DNA of 6,480 nucleotides from NCBI GenBank assembly GCA_937890245.1, contig CALACF010000133.1, forward strand, positions 1 through 6,480. Reading direction: 5' to 3'. This document shows positions 6,299 to 6,480 of this stretch, piece after piece. Position 1 is the first letter of the stretch, and the number at the start of each line of letters is the position of its first letter. The notes under the pieces are model-generated. The model saw nothing but the letters and a program-made list of their open reading frames with translations, made no database searches and was not told the DNA's origin. The stretch is from an uncultured Flavobacteriales bacterium. Lineage in GTDB: Bacteria > Bacteroidota > Bacteroidia > Flavobacteriales_D > Sanyastnellaceae. The position numbers and the translations under genes were made by a program.

Positions 6299-6337
6299 GT
6301 AGGCCGGCTTCCAACGGGAAGCCGGCCTACTGTTTTT
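6299..6337 (+). terminator. Rho-independent terminator
   Basis: A perfect 14-bp GC-rich stem (GTAGGCCGGCTTCC at 6299-6312 with GGAAGCCGGCCTAC at 6317-6330) encloses an AACG loop. It is followed by TG and a five-T run (6333-6337). The T run lies only on the plus-strand side, so it ends plus-strand transcription from the Dps-like/barrel genes, 138 nt past the barrel stop. It ends only 17 nt before the next start codon, which makes a read-through control role for that gene possible. Confidence 0.85.
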
Positions 6338-6354
6338 GGGGCTAAACTTGTCGA

Positions 6355-6480
6355 ATGAACAAAGCTGTTAAGTGGGGTCTGATTGTGGGTGCCGTTGGTT
6401 TAGCCGGTGCTGGCGTGGTCTGGCAGCAGTTGAACAAACCACACCGTGACTACACGGGTGAGCAGCCCGTGCTGTTCACC
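6355..6480 (+). CDS. Membrane-anchored small protein, probable tRNA_anti-like OB-fold family (cut by right edge)
   Basis: The first 42 residues of an open frame from ATG 6355 to the window end. After MNKAVKW there is one hydrophobic helix (GLIVGAVGLAGAGVVW), followed by QQLNKPHRDYTGEQPVLFT. The 'NKPHRD' just after an N-terminal helix, then a short acidic linker, is how many Bacteroidota tRNA_anti-like OB-fold proteins begin; the function of those proteins is not known to me. The helix would act as an inner-membrane anchor or uncleaved signal. TAAACTTG, close to the Bacteroidota -7 consensus, ends 4 nt before the ATG, and the terminator at 6299-6337 lies just upstream. The family call rests on a short stretch and is tentative; that this is a real gene start is more certain. 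Confidence 0.6.
   Translation, partial: MNKAVKWGLIVGAVGLAGAGVVWQQLNKPHRDYTGEQPVLFT

Overview
The window looks like a piece of a Bacteroidota chromosome, probably Flavobacteriia or a near relative. The evidence is two proteins with type IX secretion system (T9SS) C-terminal sorting domains (one type B / CHU_C, one type A), a small outer-membrane barrel protein of a kind common in that phylum, an XseA whose motifs fit the Bacteroidota form, and no Shine-Dalgarno-like leaders. Base composition is slightly over half G+C by eye. I see no rRNA, tRNA, CRISPR array or insertion sequence, and no intergenic gap exceeds about 200 bases.

Layout. (1) 1-550, minus strand: N-terminal part of exodeoxyribonuclease VII large subunit (xseA), running off the left edge, with no in-frame ATG start. 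(2) 551-696: a short divergent region with a G-rich tract. (3) 697-3975, plus strand: a 1092-residue secreted multidomain surface protein. It has a signal peptide, an N-terminal domain typical of Bacteroidota adhesins, a P-domain-like jelly roll, seven Ig-like repeats with a DCxxC signature, and a type B T9SS sorting domain. (4) 3954-4754, minus strand: a secreted choice-of-anchor V / reeler-like protein with one CxxCH motif and a type A T9SS sorting domain. It converges on gene 3 and overlaps it by 22 bp. (5) 4755-4882: a compact divergent regulatory region with an FNR-type palindrome at its midpoint and an 11-bp inverted repeat near its two ends. (6) 4883-5395, plus strand: a Dps/ferritin-like protein in which four of the five recognised ferroxidase ligand positions are replaced. 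(7) 5417-6160, plus strand: an outer-membrane beta-barrel protein (DUF3575-like), 21 nt downstream of the Dps-like gene and possibly co-transcribed with it. (8) 6161-6354: an intergenic region with several short hairpins ending in a strong rho-independent terminator. (9) 6355-6480, plus strand: the start of a membrane-anchored small protein, probably of the tRNA_anti-like OB-fold family, cut by the right edge.

How the genes may fit together. Genes 3 and 4 are both T9SS cargo and would end up on or outside the outer membrane. Gene 4 (possible haem-c site), gene 6 (Dps fold without its iron site) and gene 7 (outer-membrane barrel) are arranged around one divergent promoter region with an FNR-like operator. 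This makes a plausible envelope and redox or oxygen-responsive locus, but that is inference. The most unusual item is the degenerate, cysteine-rich Dps-like protein and the operator beside it.
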